From contig CACIPT010000003.1 of the NCBI GenBank assembly GCA_902588595.1, positions 1 to 61,251 on the forward strand: a DNA stretch of 61,251 nt, written 5' to 3'. Below are positions 20,843 through 30,005 of this stretch, piece by piece (the stretch's first letter is position 1; every line of letters begins with the position of its first letter). The notes under the pieces were generated by a model. That model saw nothing but the letters and a program-made list of their open reading frames with translations. It was not told the DNA's origin and ran no database searches. The stretch is from an uncultured Pelagibacteraceae bacterium. Its GTDB lineage: Bacteria > Pseudomonadota > Alphaproteobacteria > Pelagibacterales > Pelagibacteraceae. A program made the translations under genes and the position numbers.

Positions 20843-20915
20843 TTTTATTAAAATACTAAATATTTTATGTAAATATGTATTTTTTTATCTATAAAGATAC
20901 GAAATATTGAAAATT

Positions 20916-22001
20916 ATGACTTCGCTTAAATTTAAAAAAATAAATATAGAAGCTTACAAACCAGGAAGATCTATATTAAAAAAAAAGAAAAATGTAATAA
21001 AACTTTCGGCCAATGAATCGGCACTAGGAATGAGCCCAAAAGTGTTGAAAATATTACGAAGCAAAAATTATAAAATTTCTAAATATCCAGATAGCAAAGC
21101 AATAGATTTAAGAAAAATAATTTCTTCAAAATTTAAATGTGAATTTAACAAAATTATTTGCGGCTCTGGCTCGGATGAAGTAATTCAAATGATATGTCAA
21201 CTTTTTCTTAAGCCTGGAGATGAAGTGATTGTGCCACAATACAGTTTTTTGATGTACAGAATATATGCATCAATTGTTGGAGCAAAAGTAGTTTTTTCTA
21301 AAGAAAACGGATTTAAGGTCTCGGTTGAAAATATAATTAAAAAAGTTAGTAAAAGAACAAAGATTGTTTTTGTAGCAAACCCAAATAATCCGACTGGCAC
21401 ATATTTAGAGAAAAAAGAGTTAATTAACCTCAGAAAAAAATTGAATAAAAAAATATTATTGGTTGTAGATGATGCATATGATGAATATATGAAAGATAAA
21501 AAATATTCTTCAGGTTTAAAGATTTTTAAAAATAAAAAAAATGTATTTATTTTAAGAACTTTTTCTAAAATATATGGACTTGCCTCTCTAAGAGTGGGAT
21601 GGGGATATGGTGACAAAAAAATAATTGATGCACTAAATATGATTAAACCTCCTTTTAATGTTAATAAAATTGCTCAGCTATGTGCAATTGAATCCCTAAA
21701 AGATAGTAAATTTATAAGAAAATCTGTTAAACATAATTTATTTTGGAGCAATAAAATTATAAAAAACTTGGAACGATTTAATATTTTTTGTAATAAAGTA
21801 AGCGCAAATTTTCTTTTACTCAATTTTAACAAATGTAGGTTAACCGCAAATAATGTTGAAAAAAAATTATTAGAAAAAGGTTTGATATTAAGAGAAACCA
21901 AAACTTATGGAATAAGAAACTGTTTAAGATTAACAATAGGAAACAATTTAGAAAACAAGTTATTTTTAAAAAGTATAAACAGGATATTTAAAAATGTTTA
22001 A
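20916..22001 (+). CDS. hisC: Histidinol-phosphate / aromatic amino acid aminotransferase
   Basis: Fold type I PLP aminotransferase of the HisC family. Motifs are KLSANESALG, the PLP-binding NPNNPTGTYL, YDEYM, and the Schiff-base lysine in RTFSKIYGLASLRVGWG. I start at the ATG at 20916 (MTSLKFKKIN, 361 residues); a TTG at 20907 would add three residues. The gene overlaps tyrA by 8 bases. That pairing suggests it may transaminate aromatic keto acids (prephenate or hydroxyphenylpyruvate) as well as, or instead of, imidazoleacetol phosphate; the sequence alone does not decide. Confidence 0.88.
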   Translation: MTSLKFKKINIEAYKPGRSILKKKKNVIKLSANESALGMSPKVLKILRSKNYKISKYPDSKAIDLRKIISSKFKCEFNKIICGSGSDEVIQMICQLFLKPGDEVIVPQYSFLMYRIYASIVGAKVVFSKENGFKVSVENIIKKVSKRTKIVFVANPNNPTGTYLEKKELINLRKKLNKKILLVVDDAYDEYMKDKKYSSGLKIFKNKKNVFILRTFSKIYGLASLRVGWGYGDKKIIDALNMIKPPFNVNKIAQLCAIESLKDSKFIRKSVKHNLFWSNKIIKNLERFNIFCNKVSANFLLLNFNKCRLTANNVEKKLLEKGLILRETKTYGIRNCLRLTIGNNLENKLFLKSINRIFKNV

Positions 22002-22893
22002 GAATATTTTGATAATTGGATGTGGTATGATTGGATCCTCAATTCTTAGAGGAGCCATTAGCCAAAAGTTGTGTAAAAAAGCTTATGTATATGAAAAAAA
22101 TATTAAATACCAAAACCAAATAAAAAAAATAAATAAGAAAATCATTTTAATCAAAAAAATTGATAAAAAAATAAAGGATATGGATTTAGTTGTTATTTCA
22201 ACTCCAATGAGCGAATACCAAAAAATAATTATTAAACTAAATAATAATTTGAGCAATAAAACTTTAATTACTGATGTTGGGTCAACTAGAGGAAATGTTG
22301 CAAAATTAATAAAAACAAAATTATCAAAAAAATTAAATTGGATAATGAGCCATCCCATATCTGGTTCTGAAGCTAGTGGACCAAAATACGGCAGTAAAAA
22401 TTTATTTAAAAATAAATGGTGCATTTTGATAAAAAGTAAAAAAAACAAATTTCTAGAAAACAAATTGTCTAGGTTTTGGAAAAAATTAGGTTCTAGAATT
22501 TTTTTTATGCAAGAACGGGAGCATGACAAAGTTTTTGCAGTTACAAGTCATCTACCACACTTAGTTGCATACAATTTAATTAAAACTGCTCAAGATTTTC
22601 AAAAAACTCATAAAAAAAATATAATTAAATACAGCGCAGGCGGTTTAAGAGACTTTTCTAGGATAGCGGCATCCAATGAAATTATGTGGAGAGATGTATT
22701 TTTTAATAATAGTAAAAATATTTCTAAAATAATCGATTTATTCATTAGAAACTTGAAGAACTTTAAGATGGATATTAATAAAAAAAGAAATTCTTTATTA
22801 CTTGATAAGCTTAAAAAATCAAAAAAAGCTAGACAACAAATCTTGTTATTAAAACAAGATATTAGTAAACCAGATTTTGGTAGAGAAAATTAA
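21994..22893 (+). CDS. tyrA: Prephenate/arogenate (cyclohexadienyl) dehydrogenase
   Basis: NAD(P)-dependent oxidative decarboxylation in tyrosine synthesis. The N-terminal nucleotide motif IIGCGMIGSSILRGA (about residues 6-20) and the catalytic-site stretches DVGSTRG, SHPISGSEASGP and VTSHLPHLVAY identify the family; SAGGLRDFSRIAASNEIMWRD follows. It has 299 residues and no chorismate mutase domain is fused. It starts inside the end of hisC. Its stop is shared through TTAA with the convergent NlpC/P60 gene (22890-22893). Confidence 0.92.
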   Translation: MFKNILIIGCGMIGSSILRGAISQKLCKKAYVYEKNIKYQNQIKKINKKIILIKKIDKKIKDMDLVVISTPMSEYQKIIIKLNNNLSNKTLITDVGSTRGNVAKLIKTKLSKKLNWIMSHPISGSEASGPKYGSKNLFKNKWCILIKSKKNKFLENKLSRFWKKLGSRIFFMQEREHDKVFAVTSHLPHLVAYNLIKTAQDFQKTHKKNIIKYSAGGLRDFSRIAASNEIMWRDVFFNNSKNISKIIDLFIRNLKNFKMDINKKRNSLLLDKLKKSKKARQQILLLKQDISKPDFGREN

Positions 22894-23618
22894 ATTCTAA
22901 ATACTTTTTTTACCTTTAATTTGACAGTTCTTTCTATTCTTTTTATTGTTTTGTGAATTGGCATTATAATAACTTTTTTCTCTGGACCGTAAGCATGTAT
23001 TAGTTTTTTTGAATCAATACATACCGCAACATGCCCTTTCCAAAAAATTATGTCACCTTTTTTAAATTTTTTTTTTATTATGCTTCCTTTTTTATATTTT
23101 ATTTGATCAACGGTATCTCTTGGAAAAAATTTGTTATTAAATTTATAAAATATTTGAATTAATGCAGAGCAGTCAATACCATCATGTGTTTTACCTCCCC
23201 ATTTATATTTGCAATTTAAATATAATTTAAAAATTTTAATGTAATTTTTTTCCTTTTTATTTATAAGAGCTATATCTTTTTGTTTTATCCATTTATTTTT
23301 TTCAAACATAACATAATTCTTTTTTCTTTTTAAAATTTCAATTTCACTTGAAAATGGCAAAAAATTATTTGATTTATAAATTCTTGTTTTTAAAACTTTT
23401 ATTTTGTGTGTAGGTTTAATTTTATTAATAAATTTTTTGTTTTTTATATAACCACGATATCTATCGTAAGATGCTCTTATTTTTAGAAAATTTTTTACTT
23501 TTCTTAAAACTTTAAATTTTTCACCATAAATAATTTGAGAGCTAATTTTAGAATTAATTGAAGGACGTTCGTATATGTTTATCCAGGGATATACTGAGTA
23601 ATAATTATTCTGCACCAA
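22890..23618 (-). CDS. NlpC/P60-family peptidase, probably cytoplasmic
   Basis: Cysteine peptidase of the C40 family, which cuts gamma-D-glutamyl-diamino-acid bonds in peptidoglycan peptides. An N-terminal SH3-like region (about 1-120) precedes the catalytic domain with Cys150 in DGIDCSALIQ, His196 in GHVAVCID and His208 in LIHAYGP. There is no signal peptide: the N-terminus is polar (MVQNNYYSVYPWINIYERPS). It overlaps the end of ampG by 14 bases, so it is cotranscribed with a muropeptide importer. A role in trimming imported cell-wall peptides is therefore likely; this is inference from location and family. Confidence 0.85.
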   Translation of the reverse strand: MVQNNYYSVYPWINIYERPSINSKISSQIIYGEKFKVLRKVKNFLKIRASYDRYRGYIKNKKFINKIKPTHKIKVLKTRIYKSNNFLPFSSEIEILKRKKNYVMFEKNKWIKQKDIALINKKEKNYIKIFKLYLNCKYKWGGKTHDGIDCSALIQIFYKFNNKFFPRDTVDQIKYKKGSIIKKKFKKGDIIFWKGHVAVCIDSKKLIHAYGPEKKVIIMPIHKTIKRIERTVKLKVKKVFRI

Positions 23619-24978
23619 TTTTTACTTTATGTCTTATAAACCACAAACAAATTAGTGAAGGAATGACCATTATTGTAGTTAAAACAAAAAATGTTCCCCA
23701 GTCTCCATTTAACCAATCAACAAGAGCTCCCGAAGATGAAGCAAGAGTTGTTCTGCCAGCAGTTCCTATTGATGCAAGTAGAGCATATTGGGTAGCGGTG
23801 TAAGTTCTATCAACTAATAATGAAATAAATGCTACAAAAGCTACTGTAGCAAACGCAGCAGTGATATCGTCAGCTATTACAGCAATTGCAAACAATAATT
23901 CAGATTTGCCTGTCCAAGCTAAAATGGCAAAAAGTAAGTTTGTTAAAGCCATTAAACCTCCCGCAAAGAACATTGTTTTGATTGTTCCTGCTCTCATTGC
24001 CATTACTCCTCCCAGTAATGTAAAAACTACAGTTGTGATCCATCCAAGCCCTTTAGAGTAAATTGCAATCTGTCCTTTAGAAAATCCAATTTCTTTATAA
24101 AAAACAATAGACATACGACCTAGAAATGCTTCACCAATTTTAAATAAGAATACAAAACCTAATATTCCTACAGCAATGGCAAATCCATTTTTTTTAAAGA
24201 AACTAATTATAGGTCCACCAATGGTTCCTGTAATGTAAGCAATAAAATTAGTTATAATATTGCTAGAACCAAGTTTTCCTTCAATTATTTTATCAGTTTC
24301 TCTCTGCTTAGCTTGTCTATCAGTTTCAATTGGTTCGTGAACAAACATCAAACCAACATTCATTAAAATTATTACGACTCCTAAAACTAAAAAAGTAGCT
24401 TGCCAATATTCAGCAATACCAATGTTTTCAAAATATTCTGCTGTAAATAAAGCTATAACTCCTCCTAGTTTATAACCAGTCCACCAACCAACAACTGCCA
24501 TTGCGGCACCAGCTGCCATAGCTTTTCCTTCATTTTCATTAATTTGTTCAATTCTTAAAGCGTCAACTGTTATGTCTTGAGTAGCTGACGCTATTGCAAT
24601 AATTAATCCAACAGTAATCAATAGAGCTAAATTTTGTGTTGGATTTATAAAGCTCCACACCAACAAGCTTAGTAAAATTGCAATTTGCATTAAAACTATC
24701 CAACCTCTTCTGTGGCCTAGTTTTTTTGTTAATAGAGGTATTTGAATTCTATCTATTATTGGTGCCCATAAATAATTAAATGCATACACACCAAAAATTA
24801 AACCTGCCCATCCTATTGTTGATCTACTTAGTCCTTCTTCCTTTAGCCAAAGACTTAAACTACTTGCAATCAAGACCCACGGGAAACCACTTATAGCTCC
24901 AAGAAGTAAAATTCTTAGCATTCTTACGTCTTTGTAAACCAAAAGTGATTCAGTCCAGCTTTGTTTTTTTTCTATCAT
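23605..24978 (-). CDS. ampG: AmpG-family muropeptide MFS transporter
   Basis: Major facilitator permease that imports anhydro-muropeptides for cell-wall recycling. It has 457 residues with about 12-14 hydrophobic segments. Signature stretches are GAISGFPWVLIASSLSLWL near the N-terminus, NYLWAPIIDRI after TM2, and LGHRRGWI. It lies 8 bases downstream of trkH and overlaps the NlpC/P60 peptidase gene, whose product could process its substrate. The amgK-murU genes at 42-44 kb encode later recycling steps. Confidence 0.9.
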   Translation of the reverse strand: MIEKKQSWTESLLVYKDVRMLRILLLGAISGFPWVLIASSLSLWLKEEGLSRSTIGWAGLIFGVYAFNYLWAPIIDRIQIPLLTKKLGHRRGWIVLMQIAILLSLLVWSFINPTQNLALLITVGLIIAIASATQDITVDALRIEQINENEGKAMAAGAAMAVVGWWTGYKLGGVIALFTAEYFENIGIAEYWQATFLVLGVVIILMNVGLMFVHEPIETDRQAKQRETDKIIEGKLGSSNIITNFIAYITGTIGGPIISFFKKNGFAIAVGILGFVFLFKIGEAFLGRMSIVFYKEIGFSKGQIAIYSKGLGWITTVVFTLLGGVMAMRAGTIKTMFFAGGLMALTNLLFAILAWTGKSELLFAIAVIADDITAAFATVAFVAFISLLVDRTYTATQYALLASIGTAGRTTLASSSGALVDWLNGDWGTFFVLTTIMVIPSLICLWFIRHKVKIGAE

Positions 24979-24986
24979 TTATACTT

Positions 24987-26435
24987 TTAATACTTTCTCC
25001 AAAAAGATGGAACAAATAACACTAATATAGCAAACAGCTCAAGTCTACCTAAAATCATACCCATACTTAAAGCCCACTTAGATGGACTAGACAATGAAGA
25101 GAAATTTCCATTAGGTCCAATAATTTCACCTAGCCCGGGACCTACATTGGAAATAGAGGTTGCAGCTCCAGAAATTGAAGTAATAAAATCTAAACCAGTT
25201 AGGGATAATATTGCAGTTAAAAGGAAAAAAATAATAATATAAAGAAAAATGAATGATATAACTGATGACATAAATTTATCATCAATATTATTTTTGTCAT
25301 ATTTGATAACAAAAATACCCCGTGGATAAATTATTTTTTTTAACTGATTCAATAAAAAATGATAAAGCAATTGAATTCTGAAAATTTTTATACCACAAGC
25401 AGTTGAACCTGCACAACCACCAATAAACATTAAGATTAGAAAAAATATTAGAGGAAAATTTCCCCATTGGTCAAAATCTTTTGTAACATAACCAGTTCCA
25501 GTTAAAATAGAAATTACATTGAATGCAACCGATCTTACACTTATTTCAAATAAATTTTGTTTTAAAATAGCTAAATAAATAAATAATATTATTATAGAAA
25601 ATAATACTATTTTAAAAAAAGTTTTGATTTGAGTATCGGAAAAAAATATTTTTTTATCTCCATTAAGAAACTTTATATAGGCAATAAAAGGCAGACTTCC
25701 TAGTAATATAAATATCATTGAAGTAGTTTCTATTAAAGCATTATCAAAATATCCTATAGATTCATTATAATTAGAAAAACCACCAGTAGCGATAGTGGTC
25801 ATTGAATGAGTAAGACTATCAAAAAAGTTCATTCCAAAAATTTTATAAAATGAAGCACATAAAAATGTTAAAGCAGAGTAGATAAAGATTAATCGTAGAC
25901 TTATTTCTTTAGATTTTGGTAAAATTTTTTCGGCATTATCGTTACTTGATATTTTAAACAACTGCATACCTCCAACATTCATTATTGGCATAAGTGTAAT
26001 TGCCATTACAATTATTCCTATTCCTCCTAACCATTGAAGGATAGCACGCCACAGCAATATACTTTTTGGAGCAATTTCTAAACTCACTATTACAGTAGAG
26101 CCAGTAGTTGTAATTCCTGACATGCTTTCAAAGAAAGCATCAGTTATATTTAAATCTAAATTAGAAAATATAAATGGAAGAGAGCCAAATAGAGCTATAC
26201 TTAACCATGAAAGAGCAGTTAATAGAAAAGCTTGAGGTAAATTTAAATTTTTATCATGATCTAAATTTGACAAAAAAAATAATATTCCAAATACAATTGT
26301 AATAATTCCAGAACTAATAAATGAAGAATCTAATTCATTATATATAAATTGAATAATTACTGGAATAATCATGGCTAATCCCAGGATTACTTGCAATATA
26401 CCAAGTGTGAAAAACACAGTTTTATAATTCGACAT
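24987..26435 (-). CDS. trkH: Trk-type potassium uptake protein TrkH
   Basis: Membrane subunit of a Trk/Ktr potassium uptake system with four pore-loop repeats. It has 482 residues and about 10-12 membrane segments. Selectivity-filter-like glycine stretches are visible: SGITTTGST, TIATGGFSN, SILTGTGYVT and ATSISNVGPGLG. The regulatory partner TrkA is not in the window. It is first of the minus-strand group trkH-ampG-nlpC and is divergent from lysK across a 91-base gap where I could not assign a confident promoter. Confidence 0.93.
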   Translation of the reverse strand: MSNYKTVFFTLGILQVILGLAMIIPVIIQFIYNELDSSFISSGIITIVFGILFFLSNLDHDKNLNLPQAFLLTALSWLSIALFGSLPFIFSNLDLNITDAFFESMSGITTTGSTVIVSLEIAPKSILLWRAILQWLGGIGIIVMAITLMPIMNVGGMQLFKISSNDNAEKILPKSKEISLRLIFIYSALTFLCASFYKIFGMNFFDSLTHSMTTIATGGFSNYNESIGYFDNALIETTSMIFILLGSLPFIAYIKFLNGDKKIFFSDTQIKTFFKIVLFSIIILFIYLAILKQNLFEISVRSVAFNVISILTGTGYVTKDFDQWGNFPLIFFLILMFIGGCAGSTACGIKIFRIQLLYHFLLNQLKKIIYPRGIFVIKYDKNNIDDKFMSSVISFIFLYIIIFFLLTAILSLTGLDFITSISGAATSISNVGPGLGEIIGPNGNFSSLSSPSKWALSMGMILGRLELFAILVLFVPSFWRKY

Positions 26436-26526
26436 TTTGAATGGACATTATTTTATGGTAAATAAATTTCAACTCTATAAGAATTATTAAAACCATGAAT
26501 TTTATGAGTTATTTTGTATTTAAACA

Positions 26527-28089
26527 GTGATTGATAAAGCTAACATAGAAAAAACAAATGCATGGCCTTTTGTTGAGGCTAAAAAAATTCTTCGAGAAAG
26601 AAAAAAGTATATAGATCAAAAAGGCAAAATAATTTTACAAACTGGCTACGGGCCAAGCGGACTTCCTCATATTGGAACCTTTGGAGAAGTTGCCAGAACT
26701 TCAATGCTTGTTAATGCACTAAATAAATTAACAGATCTACCTAAAGAAATAATTACATTCTCAGATGATATGGATGGACTAAGAAAAGTTCCAGAAAATG
26801 TTCCTAATAAGGATATTTTAAAAAATAATTTACACAAACCTTTAACGATTGTTCCAGACCCTTTTAAACAATTTAATAGTTTTGGTGAGCACAACAATGA
26901 AATGTTAAAAAATTTTTTAAATAATTTTAATTTTAAGTATACTTTTAAAAGCTCAACTGATCTTTACAAGTCAGGCTTTTTTAATGAAACACTAAAACTT
27001 ATATTAAATAAATATGAGGATATTATGAGTATAATTATCCCAACACTTGGTAAAGAAAGACAAAAAACTTATTCTCCATTTTTACCTATTTGCCCAGAAA
27101 CTGGTGTTGTTTTAGAAATTCCTGTTTTAAAAATAGATGAAAAAAATTCAAAAATTATTTTTGATAATTCTGGAAAAAAATTAGAAAAAAGCATTTTAGA
27201 TGGCAATTGTAAACTTCAATGGAAAGTAGATTGGGCCATGAGGTGGTATGCTCTAGATGTAGATTTTGAAATGTATGGTAAGGATTTGATTGAAAGCGCT
27301 ATCTTATCAACAAAAATTATAAAAATATTAGGAAAAACTAACCCTTCAGGTTTTGCTTATGAGTTATTCTTAGATGAAAAAGGAGAAAAAATATCAAAAT
27401 CAAAAGGAAATGGAATAACAATTGATCAATGGTTAGAATATGCTTCTCCTGAAAGTTTATCTTTATTTATGTATCAAAATCCAAAAAGAGCAAAAAAATT
27501 ATATAGAGAAATTGTTCCTAAAGCTGTGGATGAGTATTTAGATTTTATTGAGAAAGGAAAAAAACAAAATGAGTTACAAATGCTATTAAATCCTGTTTGG
27601 CATGTCCATAATGGCATAATTCCAAAAGAAAACACAATTATGACATTCTCTATGCTTCTTAACTTAGTTGAAACTAGCAATGCTAATTCAAAAGAACTTT
27701 TATGGAAGTTTGTTAAAAAATATAAACCAAACATTTTAGAAAAAGAACATCCAATATTTGACAAGCTGATTGAGTATGCAATCAAATATTTTAATGATGT
27801 AATTAAAAAAAATAAAAAATATAAAAAACCTAATGTTGAAGAAAAAAAAGCACTAGAGGCATTAGTTATAGTATTAGAAAAATGTACTGATGAAATGCAA
27901 CCAGAAGAAATTCAAACTCAAATTTATACTGTTGGAAAAGAAAATGGCTATAAAGAGAATTTAAGAGATTGGTTTAGATTGATTTATGAGGTAGTTTTTG
28001 GTGATGAAAATGGTCCAAGAATGGGTTTTTTTATTAGTTTTTTTGGCGTTAAGGAGACACAACAATTAATAAAAGATAAAATTAACTGA
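26527..28089 (+). CDS. lysK: Lysyl-tRNA synthetase, class I
   Basis: Class I (Rossmann-fold) lysyl-tRNA synthetase. The HIGH-type motif is GYGPSGLPHIGTFGE and the KMSKS-type motif is KISKSKGNG. The length of 520 residues fits the archaeal/alphaproteobacterial class I enzyme and not the class II LysS of most bacteria. Start is GTG at 26527; an in-frame TAA lies at 26521-26523 and there is no ATG near, so the GTG is effectively forced. Its stop overlaps the pyrD ATG by one base (TGATG). Confidence 0.93.
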   Translation: MIDKANIEKTNAWPFVEAKKILRERKKYIDQKGKIILQTGYGPSGLPHIGTFGEVARTSMLVNALNKLTDLPKEIITFSDDMDGLRKVPENVPNKDILKNNLHKPLTIVPDPFKQFNSFGEHNNEMLKNFLNNFNFKYTFKSSTDLYKSGFFNETLKLILNKYEDIMSIIIPTLGKERQKTYSPFLPICPETGVVLEIPVLKIDEKNSKIIFDNSGKKLEKSILDGNCKLQWKVDWAMRWYALDVDFEMYGKDLIESAILSTKIIKILGKTNPSGFAYELFLDEKGEKISKSKGNGITIDQWLEYASPESLSLFMYQNPKRAKKLYREIVPKAVDEYLDFIEKGKKQNELQMLLNPVWHVHNGIIPKENTIMTFSMLLNLVETSNANSKELLWKFVKKYKPNILEKEHPIFDKLIEYAIKYFNDVIKKNKKYKKPNVEEKKALEALVIVLEKCTDEMQPEEIQTQIYTVGKENGYKENLRDWFRLIYEVVFGDENGPRMGFFISFFGVKETQQLIKDKIN

Positions 28090-29129
28090 TGTTTTCAAAA
28101 ATAAGATCATTAATATTTAAATTAGATCCTGAAACAGCACATGATTTAGCCATCAAGGCTCTTAAATTTAATCTTGTTTTTCAAAATAAAATTAAAAACA
28201 ACAAGTCAATTCAAACAGAAATTTTTGGAAAAACAATTCCAAATCCAATAGGCATAGCAGCTGGTTTTGATAAAGATGCAGAAGTATACAATCCTTTGTT
28301 TAAATTAGGTTTTGGATTTGTTGAAGTTGGAACTGTAACTCCAATTAATCAATACGGAAATCCTAAACCGAGAATATTTCGTCTTGAAGAAGATGAGGCA
28401 TTAATAAATAGGCTTGGGTTTAATAATTCAGGTTCAGAAAAAGTTAAATCAAGAATTATTTCAAATTCTCCAAAAGGCTTATTTGGAATAAACATAGGAC
28501 CAAATAAAGATACAAATAATAGACTAGAAGATTATTTAATAGGCCTTCGTAAATTTTATAATCTTGCTGATTATTTGACAATCAACATATCTTCTCCTAA
28601 TACTGAAAATTTGCGAAGTTTTCATAATGCAGATGAGCTGAATGAACTCTTGAGTTTAATTGAAAAGGAAAAAAAAATATTAAAAACTACAGTACCCATC
28701 ACAGTAAAAATATCACCAGATATTCAAGATGAAAATATTAATATAATTTCAGACTTACTTTTAAAACACAATGTTAAGGCAGTAATAATTTCAAATACAA
28801 CTGATAGAAATAGAGAAAATTTATCTAATATTAATAAATTAGAAAAAGGAGGCTTATCAGGAAAACCTTTAGAAAAAAAATCTAATGAATTAATTAATAA
28901 ATTTTACAGAATTTTAAAAAACCAAATAAAAATTATAGGCGTAGGTGGAGTTGATTCTGGTCAAAGCGCTTATCAGAAAATAATTAATGGAGCTAGTTTA
29001 GTTCAACTTTATACCGGCATGATTTATCAAGGTCCCAGTATTGCTTCAAAAATAAGTAAAGAATTAATAAATATTTTAGATAAAGAAGGAGTAAAAAATA
29101 TATCTGATTTAGTAGGAAGTAAAAATTGA
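28089..29129 (+). CDS. pyrD: Dihydroorotate dehydrogenase (quinone), class 2
   Basis: FMN enzyme of pyrimidine synthesis that passes electrons to the quinone pool at the inner membrane. It has 346 residues with the class 2 N-terminal helical extension (KIRSLIFKLDPETAHDLAIKAL). Catalytic and FMN motifs are PNPIGIAAGFDKDAE, NISSPNTENLR (catalytic Ser region) and IGVGGVDSGQSAYQKI. It is translationally coupled to lysK by a 1-base overlap. Confidence 0.96.
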   Translation: MFSKIRSLIFKLDPETAHDLAIKALKFNLVFQNKIKNNKSIQTEIFGKTIPNPIGIAAGFDKDAEVYNPLFKLGFGFVEVGTVTPINQYGNPKPRIFRLEEDEALINRLGFNNSGSEKVKSRIISNSPKGLFGINIGPNKDTNNRLEDYLIGLRKFYNLADYLTINISSPNTENLRSFHNADELNELLSLIEKEKKILKTTVPITVKISPDIQDENINIISDLLLKHNVKAVIISNTTDRNRENLSNINKLEKGGLSGKPLEKKSNELINKFYRILKNQIKIIGVGGVDSGQSAYQKIINGASLVQLYTGMIYQGPSIASKISKELINILDKEGVKNISDLVGSKN

Positions 29130-29131
29130 CC

Positions 29132-29160
29132 TTGACTGGTAACTTTAGAACACCTATATA
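29132..29160 (+). promoter_or_regulatory. Promoter of rpmB with a very short leader
   Basis: TTGACT (29132-29137) and TATATA (29155-29160) are separated by exactly 17 bases. The expected start site (about 29166-29168) is only 5-7 bases before the rpmB ATG at 29173, so the message would be nearly leaderless. Confidence 0.72.
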
Positions 29161-29172
29161 GTCATAAATTTT

Positions 29173-29454
29173 ATGTCTAAAAAATGCGAGCTTACTGGAA
29201 AAATTCCTCTTAAAGGTCACAAGGTTAGTCATGCTAACAATAAGACAAAAAGAAGATTTTTGCCCAATCTTAAAAAAGTAAGGTTTAAAAGTATAATTTT
29301 AAATAAAAGTTTAAAATTAAATGTATCTAATGCAGGAGTCAGAACAGTGGATAAAAAAGGTAGTTTTGACCAATTTATTAAAAGTGCAAAAGCTAGAAAC
29401 TTATCTTCTAGATTAAAAAAATTAAAAAAATCATTACTTAGCAAATCTGCTTAA
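29173..29454 (+). CDS. rpmB: 50S ribosomal protein L28
   Basis: Large-subunit ribosomal protein. MSKKCELTGKIPLKGHKVSHANNKTKR is the typical start and NLKKVRFKSIIL the typical core; at 93 residues it has the usual alphaproteobacterial length, a little over the 78 of E. coli. Its stop overlaps the ATG of the downstream transporter gene (TAATG). Confidence 0.96.
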   Translation: MSKKCELTGKIPLKGHKVSHANNKTKRRFLPNLKKVRFKSIILNKSLKLNVSNAGVRTVDKKGSFDQFIKSAKARNLSSRLKKLKKSLLSKSA

Positions 29455-30002
29455 TGAATAGAGTTTTTATAACACTTTCATTTTTTATGGGAGTGGTTGT
29501 TTTAACATCTAATTATTTAGTTCAGTTTCCAATTAATTATTTTGGTTTAAATGAAATATTAACTTATGGAGCATTTAGTTATCCAGTAGCTTTTTTGATA
29601 AACGATATTTCAAATAGATTTTATGGAAAAATATATGCAAGAAAAATTGTATATTTAGGTTTTGCCATTGGTATTTCTTTCACACTTTTGTTTTCTACAA
29701 ATTTTGCAGATTTAATTTCAATAAGAATTGCAATTGGCTCAGGCTCAGCTTTTTTAGTTGCTCAATTGTTAGATGTTCAAATTTTTGATCAGTTAAGAAA
29801 AAAAAAATGGTTTGTGGCACCTCTAACATCTTCTTTAATTGGCTCTACTGTTGATACCTTTTTATTCTTTTCAATATCTTTTTATGCAACAGGTATACCG
29901 TGGTTTACTTTATCTTTGGGTGATTTGGGAGTTAAAATTTTTGTTGCACTATTGATGTTAATTCCATTTAGATTATTAATAGGAACAGTTAAAGCAGTTT
30001 AA
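29454..30002 (+). CDS. Queuosine precursor transporter (VUT/YhhQ family)
   Basis: Small inner-membrane transporter of the VUT family; characterised members import queuine-pathway precursors (preQ0/preQ1) for tRNA queuosine modification. It has 182 residues, about six hydrophobic segments, and the motifs NEILTYGAFSYPVAFLINDISNRFYG and ISIRIAIGSGSAFLVAQLLDVQIFDQLR. It is coupled to rpmB by a 1-base overlap. The exact substrate is inferred from the family. Confidence 0.85.
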   Translation: MNRVFITLSFFMGVVVLTSNYLVQFPINYFGLNEILTYGAFSYPVAFLINDISNRFYGKIYARKIVYLGFAIGISFTLLFSTNFADLISIRIAIGSGSAFLVAQLLDVQIFDQLRKKKWFVAPLTSSLIGSTVDTFLFFSISFYATGIPWFTLSLGDLGVKIFVALLMLIPFRLLIGTVKAV

Positions 30003-30005
30003 TGA

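Noticed and set aside
21197-22529. Long minus-strand open frames opposite hisC and tyrA (for example 21197-21616 and 22083-22529)
   Set aside because: They are shadows of clear genes, with hydrophobic low-complexity translations caused by A-rich sense codons.
26495-26530. An 11-codon upstream frame (MNFMSYFVFKQ) whose stop overlaps the lysK GTG
   Set aside because: The overlap could couple translation, but there is no ribosome-binding site before it and such short frames are frequent in AT-rich gaps.
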